Shown piece after piece: positions 1-9,148 of a stretch of 64,000 nt of DNA; position 1 is the first letter of the stretch; the number at the start of each line of letters is the position of its first letter. Made by a program: the position numbers and the translations under genes. This DNA comes from Glaciecola punicea ACAM 611. GTDB taxonomy: Bacteria; Pseudomonadota; Gammaproteobacteria; Enterobacterales; Alteromonadaceae. Location of the stretch: positions 92,493 through 156,492 of the forward strand of contig NZ_BAET01000028.1 of the NCBI RefSeq assembly GCF_000252165.1, written 5' to 3'. A model generated the notes under the pieces. It saw only the letters and a list, made by a program, of their open reading frames with translations, made no database searches and was not told where the DNA came from.

Positions 1-452
1 TTACCAGTAAACTAAATGCCTTGAATCTTTCACGCGTAGTGGTACTTACAACGCCCAACACATGTTCAGCGAGTGAGCTTATCATAAATGGTTTAGCGCC
101 GCATATGGAGGTAGCTACAATAGGCACTGCGACATGCGGTAAGCCTGTTGGGCAAAACCCGGATTTTTACTGCGACAAGGTACTCTCAGCGATAAATTTC
201 AGAACGGTGAATTCACTTGACCAAGGCGATTACTTTGATGGTTTACCGCCAACCTGCCTAGTACAAGATCAAATAGTGGCTGACTGGGGCAGTTTAGATG
301 ATCCTGTATATGCCGAAGCAGTTAATTATGTAAATACTGGAAGTTGCAGCGCGCCCACCGCCTCTAAAAGTAGAAGTCGCCAGTCGATTGAGCTGACAAC
401 GAGCCCATCGCGCCTTGACTATCAAGCACTGTTAACTGGACACCTACACTAG
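1..452 (+). CDS. S41 family peptidase, C-terminal part (5' end outside window)
   Basis: The reading frame is open from base 3 and ends with TAG at 450-452, so the gene begins upstream of the window; the TTG at 21 is only an internal codon. The visible 149 residues carry the end of a tail-specific-protease-like catalytic domain: a Ser in the CSASE motif (about residue 23 of the visible part) and a Lys in CGKPVG about 25 residues later, the expected Ser-Lys dyad of family S41 (C-terminal processing peptidases). Several cysteines are present, which fits an exported protein. A low-complexity Ser/Thr-rich tail ends the protein. The N-terminal half, any signal peptide and any PDZ domain cannot be seen. 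The next gene converges on it. Confidence 0.75.
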   Translation, partial: TSKLNALNLSRVVVLTTPNTCSASELIINGLAPHMEVATIGTATCGKPVGQNPDFYCDKVLSAINFRTVNSLDQGDYFDGLPPTCLVQDQIVADWGSLDDPVYAEAVNYVNTGSCSAPTASKSRSRQSIELTTSPSRLDYQALLTGHLH

Positions 453-457
453 GCAAC

Positions 458-492
458 TACGGTGACCATTCAGCCAAGCTGCGCTCACCGTA
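458..492. terminator. Inverted repeat between convergent genes, possible terminator
   Basis: TACGGTGA (458-465) and TCACCGTA (485-492) are perfect 8-bp inverted arms around a 19-nt spacer. The hairpin fills the 40-bp gap between the S41 peptidase stop and the RND stop. No clear T-tract follows on either strand, so a terminator role is inferred from position only. Confidence 0.35.
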
Positions 493-3400
493 TCACTGGG
501 CTTGCAACGTCTTTGCTTTTATATCAAAAAAGGCGCTGTACATAACAGGTACCACACCTAAGGTTAAAATAGTGCCTATTCCTAAACCTGCGGCAATGGC
601 GCAGGCCATGCCGTAAAATAGCGCGTCTTGGCTAACAATCAGCGGCAGCAGCCCTAAAATAGTGGTGCTAGTCGACATCAAAATAGGGCGCAGGCGGTGT
701 ACGCAGGCACTAATTAATGCTGCGTAATCGTCTGCATTGCTAGGGTCATTTCTTTCAATGTCTATTCTGTCTATTAACACTATGGCGTTATTCACGATAA
801 TACCGGCCAAAGCATAAAAGCCTAGAATAACCATAAAGCCAAAGTTTGCACCTGACGCTAATAAACCAACAACCGCGCCAATTAATATAAGCGGCACGGT
901 AAGAATAACAATACCAGCGCGCCGGTAAGAATTAAACTGCGCAATGAGTATAATCATTACAATGGCCAAGCACAGCGGAATATTAGCGCTTAAGGACTGC
1001 TGCGATTCTTTTGACTCTTTGACCACACCGTCAAATTCAATGCGATGAGAGTAGGGCAGTGTGGCGGCCAATTCATCTAATTTTGGCTGCAGTATTGAGA
1101 CCATGTCCTCAGCCGTTAAAAATAAGTTTTTACCCTCAATAGTAACCGTTCTAAACAAGTCTTCGCGGGCAATTCGGGCATATTGTGGGGTAAACCTCAC
1201 CGTTGCTATTTGTTCAAGTGGCACATTGACATTTCGGCTTTGACTGTACACATTAATACTGTACAAGCGCGATAAATCGAGTCTGTCCTGTGCTTTTCCG
1301 CGCGTCACAATAGGGATTAAATCATCGCCCTCTCTAAACTGTGAAATAACCACGCCATCGTAAAATGTCTGCAAGGACCTAGCAACGTCTTGCGACGTGA
1401 TACCAGCGCGTTTAGCGCGCGCTTGATCGATATCGATATCAACTTGCGAAATTTTGTTTTCCCAGTTGTCCTTAATTTCAACCGTGCCGCTGAGCGATCC
1501 CATTATTTTTTTAACTTCTTGGGCAGCATTATATATCACGTCTTTGTCGGGACCTATTACCTGAATATCGAGCTTATTTGAGTCGGAAGGGCCTAAAAAC
1601 ATTTTGGTGACACGCACCTGCATAGCGGGTAAATACTGCGCAAAGTCTTCTCGTAAAAAAGCAATTATTTCATCTTGATACTTACGATCTGCCAAATTAA
1701 ACATAATAAAGGCTTTACTCGACTCAGGCGTAATAGGCGTAAGTGATAGCACGAAACGTGGCCCGCCAAAGCCGCCATAAGCAGCATAGTTTTCAACGTG
1801 CTGATAGCGTTCATTGCCCTCAAGTAGGTCGAATACCTCTTGTAAGCTGCGCTGTGTTTGGCGCATTGTTGTACCTGCGGGCAAATCAATATAGGCAAGT
1901 ACTTGGGCTCTGTCAGAATCAGGGAAAAACTTCACAGGTACTAGATTTAAGGCCCCACCAGCGGCAAAAAACAGCAGTATCATTATGCTCATAAACACAG
2001 TGCGCTGCTGTAAGATTAGCTTCAAGAATATGCAATAACTGTTGTTGAGAGTATCAAACACACTCGCAATTTTTTGCTGTATGGCTGACATTTTCGCAGG
2101 GTCGGTGTTGTGTACAAATAGATAGCAAAGGTAAGGAGTAACCACCAGCGACAAAAACCATGAAATGATCAGTGCATAAATAATCACGATGGATATTGAG
2201 CGTGTATACTCACCTGAGGCGCTTTCCGCCAGCAGCAATGGCAAAAATACCAGCATGGTAGTGGCCGACGAGGTAAGGAGTGGAATGGTCAGTGTATTGC
2301 CAATATTGCGCACAATGTCCTTGCGTTTTTCGCCCGCCTCTAGGCGTTTTTTAAAGTCCTCGGCCACCACTATACCGTTGTCTACAAGTAAACCTAGCGA
2401 GATAATTAAGGTTGCTAAGCTCATTCGCTCAAGCGCCATGTTGCTGAAATTCATGATGGCCAGCACAATTAATACCACCGCAGGTACAATTGCGCCTACG
2501 ATTAAGCCTATCCTAAGTCCTAAGAATAAGATAACTACCCCCAGCACAATGGCCAAGGTTTGAATAACGTTTACCGAAACGCCTTCAACCGCGTTTTCTA
2601 CTTGGTCGGCCTGACGAGTTATGATGCTAAAGGTCATACCAAGCGGCATAATGTCATTGAGCTCTTGTAGCCGCTTTTCTATTCTAGGTGATACTTCAGT
2701 TACGCTATAGCGATCGTTCTTAGCAATGGCTAGTACAATAGCAGGCTTGCCATTAAAGTAAGCGGTTTGGCGAGGTGGATCCACCACGTCTCTGTAAACG
2801 TTGGCAATATCTCGCAGCTGTATGGTCTGGCTAGGGTCTGCTAGAGGGAAGACGATATTTTTAATATCCTCTATAATGTTAAAATTGCCGCTTGGCGCAA
2901 CGTTAAAACTTTTTCCGTTTATATCAATGGTGCCGCCGGAGCGTATTACATTTTCGGTTTGCAAAGTGCTAATGAGCTGGCCGGGTGAAATACCTAGCTG
3001 CGCTGCTTTTGCATCAGACACCTCAATCACAATGTTTTCTTGCTGAGCGCCTAAGATATCAACCGACTGAGTGCCTTTTACTAAATAAAGCTCGTCGCGG
3101 GCGTGCTGAGCCATATCAAAAAGCTCACCCATTGTTATGCCCTGTGTGGCCTGAAGAGCAACGGTAAGAATCGCCACGTCGCCAAAATTATCATTAATAA
3201 AGGGAGGCAGGGTGCCTTGTGGAAGTTGGCCGACGACTTTGTCTAATTCGTTTCTAACTTTGTCCCATATTTGATCCAAATCGAAGTAGCGTTCATGTAG
3301 CTGCACATACACAGTTGACTTGCCAAGCACCGAGACTGAGCGTATCTCTTTAACTTCATCGACGTTGCGCACGCCTTCTTCAATGGTTTTGGTGACCAGC

Positions 3401-3588
3401 AGCTCTATTTTTTCAGCCGACATACCCAAAAACTCAGTGCTTATAACTGCTTCTCGCACTTTAATGGACGGGTCTTCTTGCGCCGGCAGTGTAAAATAGC
3501 TGACTGCGCCAAATATCATTAGTCCAAGCACAATAGACGTTACGCTACGGTTATACTTAAGCCCAAATGCAGACAAATTAATCATCAT
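493..3588 (-). CDS. RND family efflux transporter permease (variant proton-relay residues)
   Basis: This 1031-residue inner-membrane protein has the length and layout of the AcrB/HAE1 class: an N-terminal TM segment, a large periplasmic loop, a TM cluster near residues 335-490, a second large loop and a C-terminal TM cluster. It would export hydrophobic compounds with proton antiport, together with the adaptor encoded just upstream. The TM4 motif reads LLVDNGIVVAED where AcrB has LVDDAIVVVEN, so the second relay Asp is Asn. The TM10 motif reads VNNAIVLID where AcrB has AKNAILIVE, so the relay Lys is Asn. This matches a recognisable RND subfamily rather than decay. The start is the first of two adjacent ATGs with AAAGGA a few bases upstream. 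The adaptor stop lies 8 nt before it, so the two form an operon. No outer-membrane TolC-type gene is adjacent; substrate unknown. Confidence 0.88.
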   Translation of the reverse strand: MMINLSAFGLKYNRSVTSIVLGLMIFGAVSYFTLPAQEDPSIKVREAVISTEFLGMSAEKIELLVTKTIEEGVRNVDEVKEIRSVSVLGKSTVYVQLHERYFDLDQIWDKVRNELDKVVGQLPQGTLPPFINDNFGDVAILTVALQATQGITMGELFDMAQHARDELYLVKGTQSVDILGAQQENIVIEVSDAKAAQLGISPGQLISTLQTENVIRSGGTIDINGKSFNVAPSGNFNIIEDIKNIVFPLADPSQTIQLRDIANVYRDVVDPPRQTAYFNGKPAIVLAIAKNDRYSVTEVSPRIEKRLQELNDIMPLGMTFSIITRQADQVENAVEGVSVNVIQTLAIVLGVVILFLGLRIGLIVGAIVPAVVLIVLAIMNFSNMALERMSLATLIISLGLLVDNGIVVAEDFKKRLEAGEKRKDIVRNIGNTLTIPLLTSSATTMLVFLPLLLAESASGEYTRSISIVIIYALIISWFLSLVVTPYLCYLFVHNTDPAKMSAIQQKIASVFDTLNNSYCIFLKLILQQRTVFMSIMILLFFAAGGALNLVPVKFFPDSDRAQVLAYIDLPAGTTMRQTQRSLQEVFDLLEGNERYQHVENYAAYGGFGGPRFVLSLTPITPESSKAFIMFNLADRKYQDEIIAFLREDFAQYLPAMQVRVTKMFLGPSDSNKLDIQVIGPDKDVIYNAAQEVKKIMGSLSGTVEIKDNWENKISQVDIDIDQARAKRAGITSQDVARSLQTFYDGVVISQFREGDDLIPIVTRGKAQDRLDLSRLYSINVYSQSRNVNVPLEQIATVRFTPQYARIAREDLFRTVTIEGKNLFLTAEDMVSILQPKLDELAATLPYSHRIEFDGVVKESKESQQSLSANIPLCLAIVMIILIAQFNSYRRAGIVILTVPLILIGAVVGLLASGANFGFMVILGFYALAGIIVNNAIVLIDRIDIERNDPSNADDYAALISACVHRLRPILMSTSTTILGLLPLIVSQDALFYGMACAIAAGLGIGTILTLGVVPVMYSAFFDIKAKTLQAQ

Positions 3589-3596
3589 TTTGTCCT

Positions 3597-4877
3597 TTAT
3601 TGATTGTATATTTGTTGGGTTCTATTAAGGGGCATAACGTGCTGCTTATCTTGAATAAATTCGACACCCGCAGTAACAACCTCAAGCTCTTCTTGAGATG
3701 TCGGCTTGAACGTTTTGAAGCTTGCCATGAGGTCTTGCGCCAAGGTTTGTATAATGTAAATGTATTCTTTTTGAGTTATGTACTGCTGGTTTTGTATGGT
3801 TATGATTTGCACGTACTGACCTTGTGCATCAGTTGCAAGCGCGCTAACGGGTATTCGATAAACAAGGGTTGTTTGACTCGCGCTATTGGCTGACTCTTGG
3901 TTCGTGTTAGCTTGTGAATACATTTCACTGAACCTGCTTAAGGGAAGGATTATTTCGGCAGACATGCCCGGCAGTACGCGTGGGTAACGTGTATTAAAGG
4001 TCATTGTGATTGGAAAGGCGTTGGCAATTGAGGCTTGAGTACCTACCTCAGTTAAAGTGGCGCTATACCGTTTTGCGCTGTAATTGTTGCTGTTAGTTTC
4101 ATTATCACTATCACTACTATTGTAATTGATACCGTTGCCACTATTACGGGTTGTTTCATGACGCATATTGTCAAGCGCCGGAATAATAACCTGTATTTGC
4201 TGACCTAATGCAATTCGCCCAATAATTGATTCAGGCACCGCAGCGCTTACTTCTAAGTTGGCGTCGCCCTGTATAGTAAAAATAGCCGTTTGAGTATTTA
4301 TTTGTTGATTGGGTTCGACTAAGCGTGCAGAAACAGAGCCGCTATAGGGCGCGAACAGTTTGGTGTTTACGAGGTTTTTCTTTGCTATATTAAGCGCGCT
4401 TTGGGCGCTATTTACGCGTCCATTTGCCATATTGTAAACGGCTTGGGCACTATCAAGCATGGCTTGAGGAATCAAATTATTTTTTTTAAGTTCAATGTTT
4501 CTATTTAGCGTTTGTTCTGCTTCAAACTGGCTCGCTGTGGCTTCGCTAAGCAAGCCGCCACTCTGCTGCACCGCAAGTTTGTATAGCTTGGGGTCAAGCT
4601 GCGCCAGCAAATCGCCTTGTGAAAACGTTTGCCCTAAATTAACGTTCACTGCTTGCAGTACGCCGCTAACTTCAAATGACAGCGAGGTGTTTTGTGCTGC
4701 TTGAAGGCGCCCGGTTATGTGTCTTTCTACACTGCCATTGAAAACTTGGAGCATTTGCGATTTTACCATGCGAGGTTTATCGCTATTCACTTTGTCGCTG
4801 CTTTTGGTATCACTGCAGCCGGCAGCAAGGCCGGTAAGTAATAACAAGGCACATAAGGATAAAATTTTATTATTCAT
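3597..4877 (-). CDS. RND efflux periplasmic adaptor (membrane fusion lipoprotein)
   Basis: The product would bridge the RND permease encoded downstream and an outer-membrane channel. The N-terminus is a lipoprotein signal: MNNK, a hydrophobic run, then LAAGC with the lipidated Cys at residue 21. A biotinyl/lipoyl-like half (SFEVSGVLQAVNVNLGQTFSQGDLLAQLD) is followed by an alpha-hairpin (about residues 95-165) and a second lipoyl half (LFAPYSGSVSARLVEPNQQI), the usual HlyD/AcrA order. An Asn/Ser-rich stretch near residues 235-260 interrupts the beta-barrel domain and is unusual. I chose the ATG at 4877; an in-frame GTG at 4892 would add five residues, and neither has a strong Shine-Dalgarno. 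The stop is 8 nt before the permease gene. Substrate cannot be inferred. Confidence 0.8.
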   Translation of the reverse strand: MNNKILSLCALLLLTGLAAGCSDTKSSDKVNSDKPRMVKSQMLQVFNGSVERHITGRLQAAQNTSLSFEVSGVLQAVNVNLGQTFSQGDLLAQLDPKLYKLAVQQSGGLLSEATASQFEAEQTLNRNIELKKNNLIPQAMLDSAQAVYNMANGRVNSAQSALNIAKKNLVNTKLFAPYSGSVSARLVEPNQQINTQTAIFTIQGDANLEVSAAVPESIIGRIALGQQIQVIIPALDNMRHETTRNSGNGINYNSSDSDNETNSNNYSAKRYSATLTEVGTQASIANAFPITMTFNTRYPRVLPGMSAEIILPLSRFSEMYSQANTNQESANSASQTTLVYRIPVSALATDAQGQYVQIITIQNQQYITQKEYIYIIQTLAQDLMASFKTFKPTSQEELEVVTAGVEFIQDKQHVMPLNRTQQIYNQ

Positions 4878-4947
4878 ATTATAGGAATTCACTGTTTAGG
4901 TTTATCGCAAAAAAGGGAACTTTATAGCGTAGTTTCACCAAAGCACT

Positions 4948-4964
4948 CGCAGCGGTCCGCTGCG
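4948..4964. terminator. Short GC-rich hairpin upstream of the RND adaptor gene
   Basis: CGCAGC and GCTGCG pair around GGTCC in the 142-bp gap between the aspartoacylase stop and the adaptor start. No T-run follows. It may terminate the yacG-aspartoacylase transcript or be an unrelated structure. Confidence 0.25.
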
Positions 4965-5019
4965 GATGAGATGTGTAATAGGCAGGCGTAAAAATAAAAC
5001 GTATTGATGAGCAACACCT

Positions 5020-5925
5020 CTAAAATAGGCATTTGTCTGCCGTTGCGAAGGCAATATTTAGATGATCATAGGCCGCCTCGCCAATAAAATGAGGGTAGCT
5101 TGCGTTACCTTCCCACAAGAGATCTTTGCCGGTAAAATCAATAAAACATGGCTGCTGCGGTAAAAGCGGGGCAAAGTCTTTACCGTCAAGGTTGGGATGT
5201 ATCATAGCGGTTTTTTGCTTTTGTGAATTAGTCGGATAGGCTACTTCAAGGCCAAAGCGATAAGCTTGTACAGGGCCTAAGTTGGGAATTGTTTGCGTAT
5301 TGTAAAGTTCTATAAAGCGCAGTATTGCCAAGCTCATATCGACGGTTTGCTGATACACACTGGCGCGCAGTGCGCCTTGTAACTGCGGGCCCACTTCCAC
5401 CATCACGCCTTTTGTAGCCACCGTGCACAAATAACCAAAGTCTGCAAACGCTTGGTAGTCTTCCACTAAAATAACGCTGTGCGGCATCACGCTTTTGACA
5501 AAGCGGGCCAATTGCTGATTGAACTCGTCGTTTTCAAGCACAATAAGGGTAGGCCCCATGTTGCTGGTGGTGTTGTGAATATCAATGCAAAAGTCGGTTT
5601 TAGACTGTCCTTTAGGCCCAAATTCTGCATTAAAATCGTGCGCAATTTTGACTTCATTTGGCGCGTTTTCTGCTACTGACATATTTAGTTTTGCTTGAGA
5701 AAATTGCCGGTTCAAATCTTCATCAACGTATCTAACCCGGGCTTTAACCGCGGGTTTGTTTGCCAGCGTAAGCCCAATGTGCGCGCTCGGTAATGCTTCG
5801 TGCAGCGGACTTGGATTGTTTTGCCATTGGGCAACGGCTTCAATCCCCGACATTTCATTGCCGTGGGTGCCGGCACTGATAATAACGTTTTTGATTTCAA
5901 AATGTTGGCGCGTAGTAAAAGACAT
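5020..5925 (-). CDS. Aspartoacylase / succinylglutamate desuccinylase-family zinc hydrolase
   Basis: The 301-residue protein belongs to the AstE/AspA family (zinc carboxypeptidase fold), which hydrolyses N-acyl amino acids such as N-acetyl-aspartate. Visible family motifs are AGTHGNEMSG near the N-terminus (Zn-binding His and Glu), DLNRQF (substrate-binding Arg), DIHNTTSNMGPT (third Zn ligand, His) and VMVEVGPQ (catalytic Glu). The GTHGNE...DIHNTTSNMG pattern resembles true aspartoacylases more than succinylglutamate desuccinylases, but substrate is inferred. A longer frame starts at 5997, inside yacG; I chose ATG 5925 because it is preceded by AAGGG at 8 nt and by the family's usual N-terminus. 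It lies 10 nt after the yacG stop, so it is probably co-transcribed with yacG. No arginine-catabolism (ast) genes are nearby. Confidence 0.82.
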   Translation of the reverse strand: MSFTTRQHFEIKNVIISAGTHGNEMSGIEAVAQWQNNPSPLHEALPSAHIGLTLANKPAVKARVRYVDEDLNRQFSQAKLNMSVAENAPNEVKIAHDFNAEFGPKGQSKTDFCIDIHNTTSNMGPTLIVLENDEFNQQLARFVKSVMPHSVILVEDYQAFADFGYLCTVATKGVMVEVGPQLQGALRASVYQQTVDMSLAILRFIELYNTQTIPNLGPVQAYRFGLEVAYPTNSQKQKTAMIHPNLDGKDFAPLLPQQPCFIDFTGKDLLWEGNASYPHFIGEAAYDHLNIAFATADKCLF

Positions 5926-5935
5926 AGTAAAACCC

Positions 5936-6172
5936 TTAAGGTTTGAAAAAATCGTCGTTGTGGGACTGTTGGGCAAGCATAGCCTCAATATCTTCAATAT
6001 CGATATTGTCGGGGAGTGTGTCTAATTTGTGTTCGTCACTAGGTATGCTGTGTTCCTCGTTTGCCCACTGGCCTAAGTCGATAAGTTGGCAACGTTTGGA
6101 GCAAAATGGTCGATGCTTGGCTTGTTCATTCCAGATTACCTCTGTGTGACAAGTGGGACATTTTACTTTCAT
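5936..6172 (-). CDS. yacG: YacG, zinc-ribbon DNA gyrase inhibitor
   Basis: The 78-residue protein has the YacG zinc finger: CPTC at residues 5-8 and CSKRC at about residues 24-28, with the typical [17 protein letters not shown] signature. In E. coli YacG binds GyrB and inhibits DNA gyrase. The acidic C-terminal tail (rich in D and E, ending [14 protein letters not shown]) is usual for the family. It follows zapD and coaE in the common gammaproteobacterial order coaE-zapD-yacG, with 145 bp between zapD and yacG. ATG start at 6172. Confidence 0.93.
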   Translation of the reverse strand: MKVKCPTCHTEVIWNEQAKHRPFCSKRCQLIDLGQWANEEHSIPSDEHKLDTLPDNIDIEDIEAMLAQQSHNDDFFKP

Positions 6173-6317
6173 GGGTTTACTCTGATAATAGTGATAATCA
6201 ATGCGCTATGCAGTGTACTAGAAATTTGGCGTAAGGGTAATTGTTTGGGCCATGAAATAACAAGGTTCATTGTCAACACCCTGACGTTGGTGGAGGTTTT
6301 TTAACCGTGCTGTTGAC

Positions 6318-7064
6318 TCAACAGCATGCCAGCTTTAACTCTATGGTGCTAGTAACCGCTTCGCTTGTGCCTATTTCGGTGTTAAGTTTCATGAACTTTA
6401 TTGCAAAGCGATTGCGGCTGCCGCTCACCACGGGGAATATGCCACTGTCGCACTGTATTCTGACCATTTCTACTTTGTCTTCTGCGGTGCCTTGATGATA
6501 ACCACTTTTACTAGTAATGGTGTGGAAACTCGACTTTTGACGCAAAAATGAAAGCAACATTTCAAGGCTATCTTCAACGATGTTTAAGTGACTAAGCCAT
6601 TTATCCATCGCTAGTTTTTTGCTGGCATTGTCTTGTTTTAACCAGCAAAATAACGAGGGTAAGTCAAAGCTAGTCACTCCGCCGGGAGTTGAAAAACGTT
6701 GCCGGATTGTACCTAGAAATCTTTCTTCTCGCAGACTTGCGCCCAATTTTTTATTCTGTTTAATATTGCTGCCAATCGTATGCAAGTTATGCAGCGCTGC
6801 TTCTAGTGCGCTACTGTTTATATCGGGGTGTCGTGACCAGTGCAAGAGTTTGCGTTCTTGCGCGTCAATGTCGCGCAAGAAATCGGTGCGTAAATCAAGG
6901 CGGTCAACCATGTCTATTGTATTAAAGAAGACTTCAAAAAAATGCAGGTAGTGATTCTCAGATGAGGCGTTTTTAGCCTCTTTTAACTGCGCGAATAGTT
7001 GCTCAAGTCGCAGGTAGTTTCTCACCTTTTCGCAAAGTGGAAATTCATAAAGTGCGACCGACAT
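6318..7064 (-). CDS. zapD: Cell division protein ZapD
   Basis: A 248-residue DUF1342 protein. The N-terminus (LYEFPLCEKVRNYLRLEQLF) and the segments HFFEVF and CDSGIFPVVSG are family hallmarks. ZapD is cytoplasmic, cross-links FtsZ filaments through the FtsZ C-terminal tail and stabilises the Z-ring. I chose ATG 7064 because AAGGAG lies 7 nt upstream and it gives the standard MSVALYEFPL start; a frame from 7085 would add seven residues. It sits between coaE and yacG as in many relatives. The stop codon region forms a TGCTGTTGA/TCAACAGCA inverted repeat (6311-6329). A 196-bp gap separates it from coaE, so it may have its own promoter. Confidence 0.92.
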   Translation of the reverse strand: MSVALYEFPLCEKVRNYLRLEQLFAQLKEAKNASSENHYLHFFEVFFNTIDMVDRLDLRTDFLRDIDAQERKLLHWSRHPDINSSALEAALHNLHTIGSNIKQNKKLGASLREERFLGTIRQRFSTPGGVTSFDLPSLFCWLKQDNASKKLAMDKWLSHLNIVEDSLEMLLSFLRQKSSFHTITSKSGYHQGTAEDKVEMVRIQCDSGIFPVVSGSRNRFAIKFMKLNTEIGTSEAVTSTIELKLACC

Positions 7065-7260
7065 CAAATTCTCCTTTTTGAACACTGCAAACTAGGGCAG
7101 TGCGTAATGTTTTTAATTAGTAGTACGTAAACAAGCGCTGAGCAATAAATGTAACACGCTTATCTGGCCGGGTATTCTACACAAAAATTACGCGCTATGG
7201 GGTATGATTTTCATAGTATAATTGGCTTAACTATCAATTAAGGTCTTTGCGTCTGCGTAA

Positions 7261-7899
7261 TTATAGTTTCGCGGCGGTTTTTGAGGCGAAGGCCCTATAG
7301 CTTTGGTGCAGTTTGTCTACTTGCGGTCCTAAAAAGTCAACACCGCCGGTGTTATCAATCACATCATTAGCCAGGGCTAAACGTTTTTCTCGACTCACTT
7401 GCGCTGCCATAATATTTTTGATGGTGTCTGCATTTCCGCCATCTCTGTTAAGCGTTCTTTCAAGTTGCTGCTTGGTGGTTATATCGATCACTAAGGTTCT
7501 ATTAACCAGTTTTTCAAGGCTATTCTCAAGCAGCAGCGCAGCAGACAATATACTGTAATGTGACTTTGTGTTTTTCAATTGGTTCAGCATATTTGCGCGA
7601 ATGAGCGGGTGAAGAATGTTGTTCACTTTTTTTTTGGCCTGGGGATCGTTAAATACTATTTCGCGCAGGGCGGCTCGGTTAAGTGTGTGCTGCTCGGTTA
7701 ATATACCGTCGCCAAATGCTTCCACCAGTGCGTTTAAACCTGCTGAGCCTTTCACCACTACGTCGCGTGCGACCACGTCGGCGTCCACTATTTCTATGCC
7801 TTTTGCCGCAAATAAATCGGTCACGGTGGTTTTACCGCAGCCAATGCCGCCGGTCACGCCTACGATGTACTTATTGCTAATGAGTTCTTTTTCACGCAT
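7261..7899 (-). CDS. coaE: Dephospho-CoA kinase
   Basis: CoaE phosphorylates the 3'-hydroxyl of dephospho-CoA, the last step of coenzyme A synthesis. The P-loop GVTGGIGCGKTT is at about residues 13-24, followed by DADVVARDVV (substrate-binding Asp region), HPLIR and a C-terminal NDVIDNTG motif, all CoaE family features. A frame is open up to 8016, but residues before MREKELISNK have no family counterpart; starting at ATG 7899 gives 212 residues, close to the usual 200-206. No strong Shine-Dalgarno is visible there. It lies directly downstream of pilD, the standard position. Confidence 0.92.
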   Translation of the reverse strand: MREKELISNKYIVGVTGGIGCGKTTVTDLFAAKGIEIVDADVVARDVVVKGSAGLNALVEAFGDGILTEQHTLNRAALREIVFNDPQAKKKVNNILHPLIRANMLNQLKNTKSHYSILSAALLLENSLEKLVNRTLVIDITTKQQLERTLNRDGGNADTIKNIMAAQVSREKRLALANDVIDNTGGVDFLGPQVDKLHQSYRAFASKTAAKL

Positions 7900-8094
7900 T
7901 GAGGGACTGCCCACTGTATTTCGGATGATGTTTAAGGGACATATCATACTCTTTAGCACTACAAGTGCTACCCCAAAAGTACTACCGATAATATGTTTTA
8001 GTGATGTTAATATCATTTTTCAGCGCTGTGGATCTTGTTTGAACGCTATGAGTGCTGACCTTGAACCTACCAACACTAATAAGAGCACCCTAGT

Positions 8095-8976
8095 TTATAA
8101 AGTGCTTAGATACCAAGTGGCAATTTCATCGCCGTAAAGCATGGTTAAAAAGCCAGCGGCTGCTAAATATGGACCAAATGGGATGGCTAAGTTACTGTCT
8201 TTGCGCTTCACTATCATTAAAGTGATACCTACCACCGCACCTACCAGCGATGACAGTAAAATGACAATGGGCAAGTGTTGCCAGCCAACCCACACTCCAA
8301 TGGCGCCAAGTAGTTTAAAGTCGCCGTGGCCCATGCCTTCTTTACCGGTTATTAGCTTAAAGGCCCAATAAATGGCAAATAAGCTCATATACCCGACCGC
8401 GCCGCCAATGACAGAATCGGTTAATGACATAGCGTCTCCGATGCTGTCTACATAAGCGGCAAGCAGTAACCCTATCCACAGCATGGATAGGGTTAAGGTG
8501 TCGGGCAGGAGCATTTCATCAATATCAATGAAGGTCATGGCTATAAGTAGCCAAGTGCAAAAAATAAAGCCAAAGGCAACAGGTGTGAAGCCTAAGTTAT
8601 ACGCGACCCACGCGCTTAATGCTGCGGTAGTTAGTTCAATTAGTGGGTAGCGAATAGATATGCTGGTTTTACAAGCGCTGCACTTGCCGCGTAAAAATAA
8701 CCAGCTAATAGCAGGGATGTTTTCCCAGGCTCTTATTTTATGTTGGCATTTAGGGCAAGTCGAGTCTGGTTTGACTAAATTAAAAGCATGCTGCTGATGC
8801 ACATATTCTTTGCCTTCGCTATGCGCGATGTGCTCGTCTATTTGCGCCTGCCATTCATTTTTCATCATAACGGGGTAGCGATAAATAACTACGTTTAAAA
8901 AACTGCCGATGAGCAGCGAAATGCCAAAAACAAAACTCACATAGAAGAGGGTGGAGCTAGCCATAAATTCAAACAT
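8095..8976 (-). CDS. pilD: Prepilin peptidase / N-methyltransferase PilD
   Basis: This integral membrane aspartic protease cleaves the leader of type IV pilins and type II secretion pseudopilins and methylates the new N-terminus. A GSFLNVVIYRYP segment and a zinc-binding cytoplasmic domain with two CxxC pairs (CPKC and CSAC) precede the protease part. The catalytic Asp residues are in FIDIDEMLLPD and GMGHGDFKLLGAIG. About eight hydrophobic segments are visible. The frame extends to 9129, but ATG 8976 (MFEFMASS) gives 293 residues, the family norm. It follows pilC and precedes coaE. Its visible local substrate is the pilin encoded at 10507-10941. Confidence 0.92.
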   Translation of the reverse strand: MFEFMASSTLFYVSFVFGISLLIGSFLNVVIYRYPVMMKNEWQAQIDEHIAHSEGKEYVHQQHAFNLVKPDSTCPKCQHKIRAWENIPAISWLFLRGKCSACKTSISIRYPLIELTTAALSAWVAYNLGFTPVAFGFIFCTWLLIAMTFIDIDEMLLPDTLTLSMLWIGLLLAAYVDSIGDAMSLTDSVIGGAVGYMSLFAIYWAFKLITGKEGMGHGDFKLLGAIGVWVGWQHLPIVILLSSLVGAVVGITLMIVKRKDSNLAIPFGPYLAAAGFLTMLYGDEIATWYLSTL

Positions 8977-9148
8977 TATAGTGTGGTGTAAACCTTGTGT
9001 AGGTGATTGGGTGCTTGCGCCTTTTGCGCAGATGTGCACATAAATTACGAAAAAAAGCATAAAATAGGCCTGCCGCCAGATAAGCCTATAATATTTACCT
9101 AAAAAGAGCGAGTGATTGTGGTTTCGCACAAGATCACAGTACCAAAAT

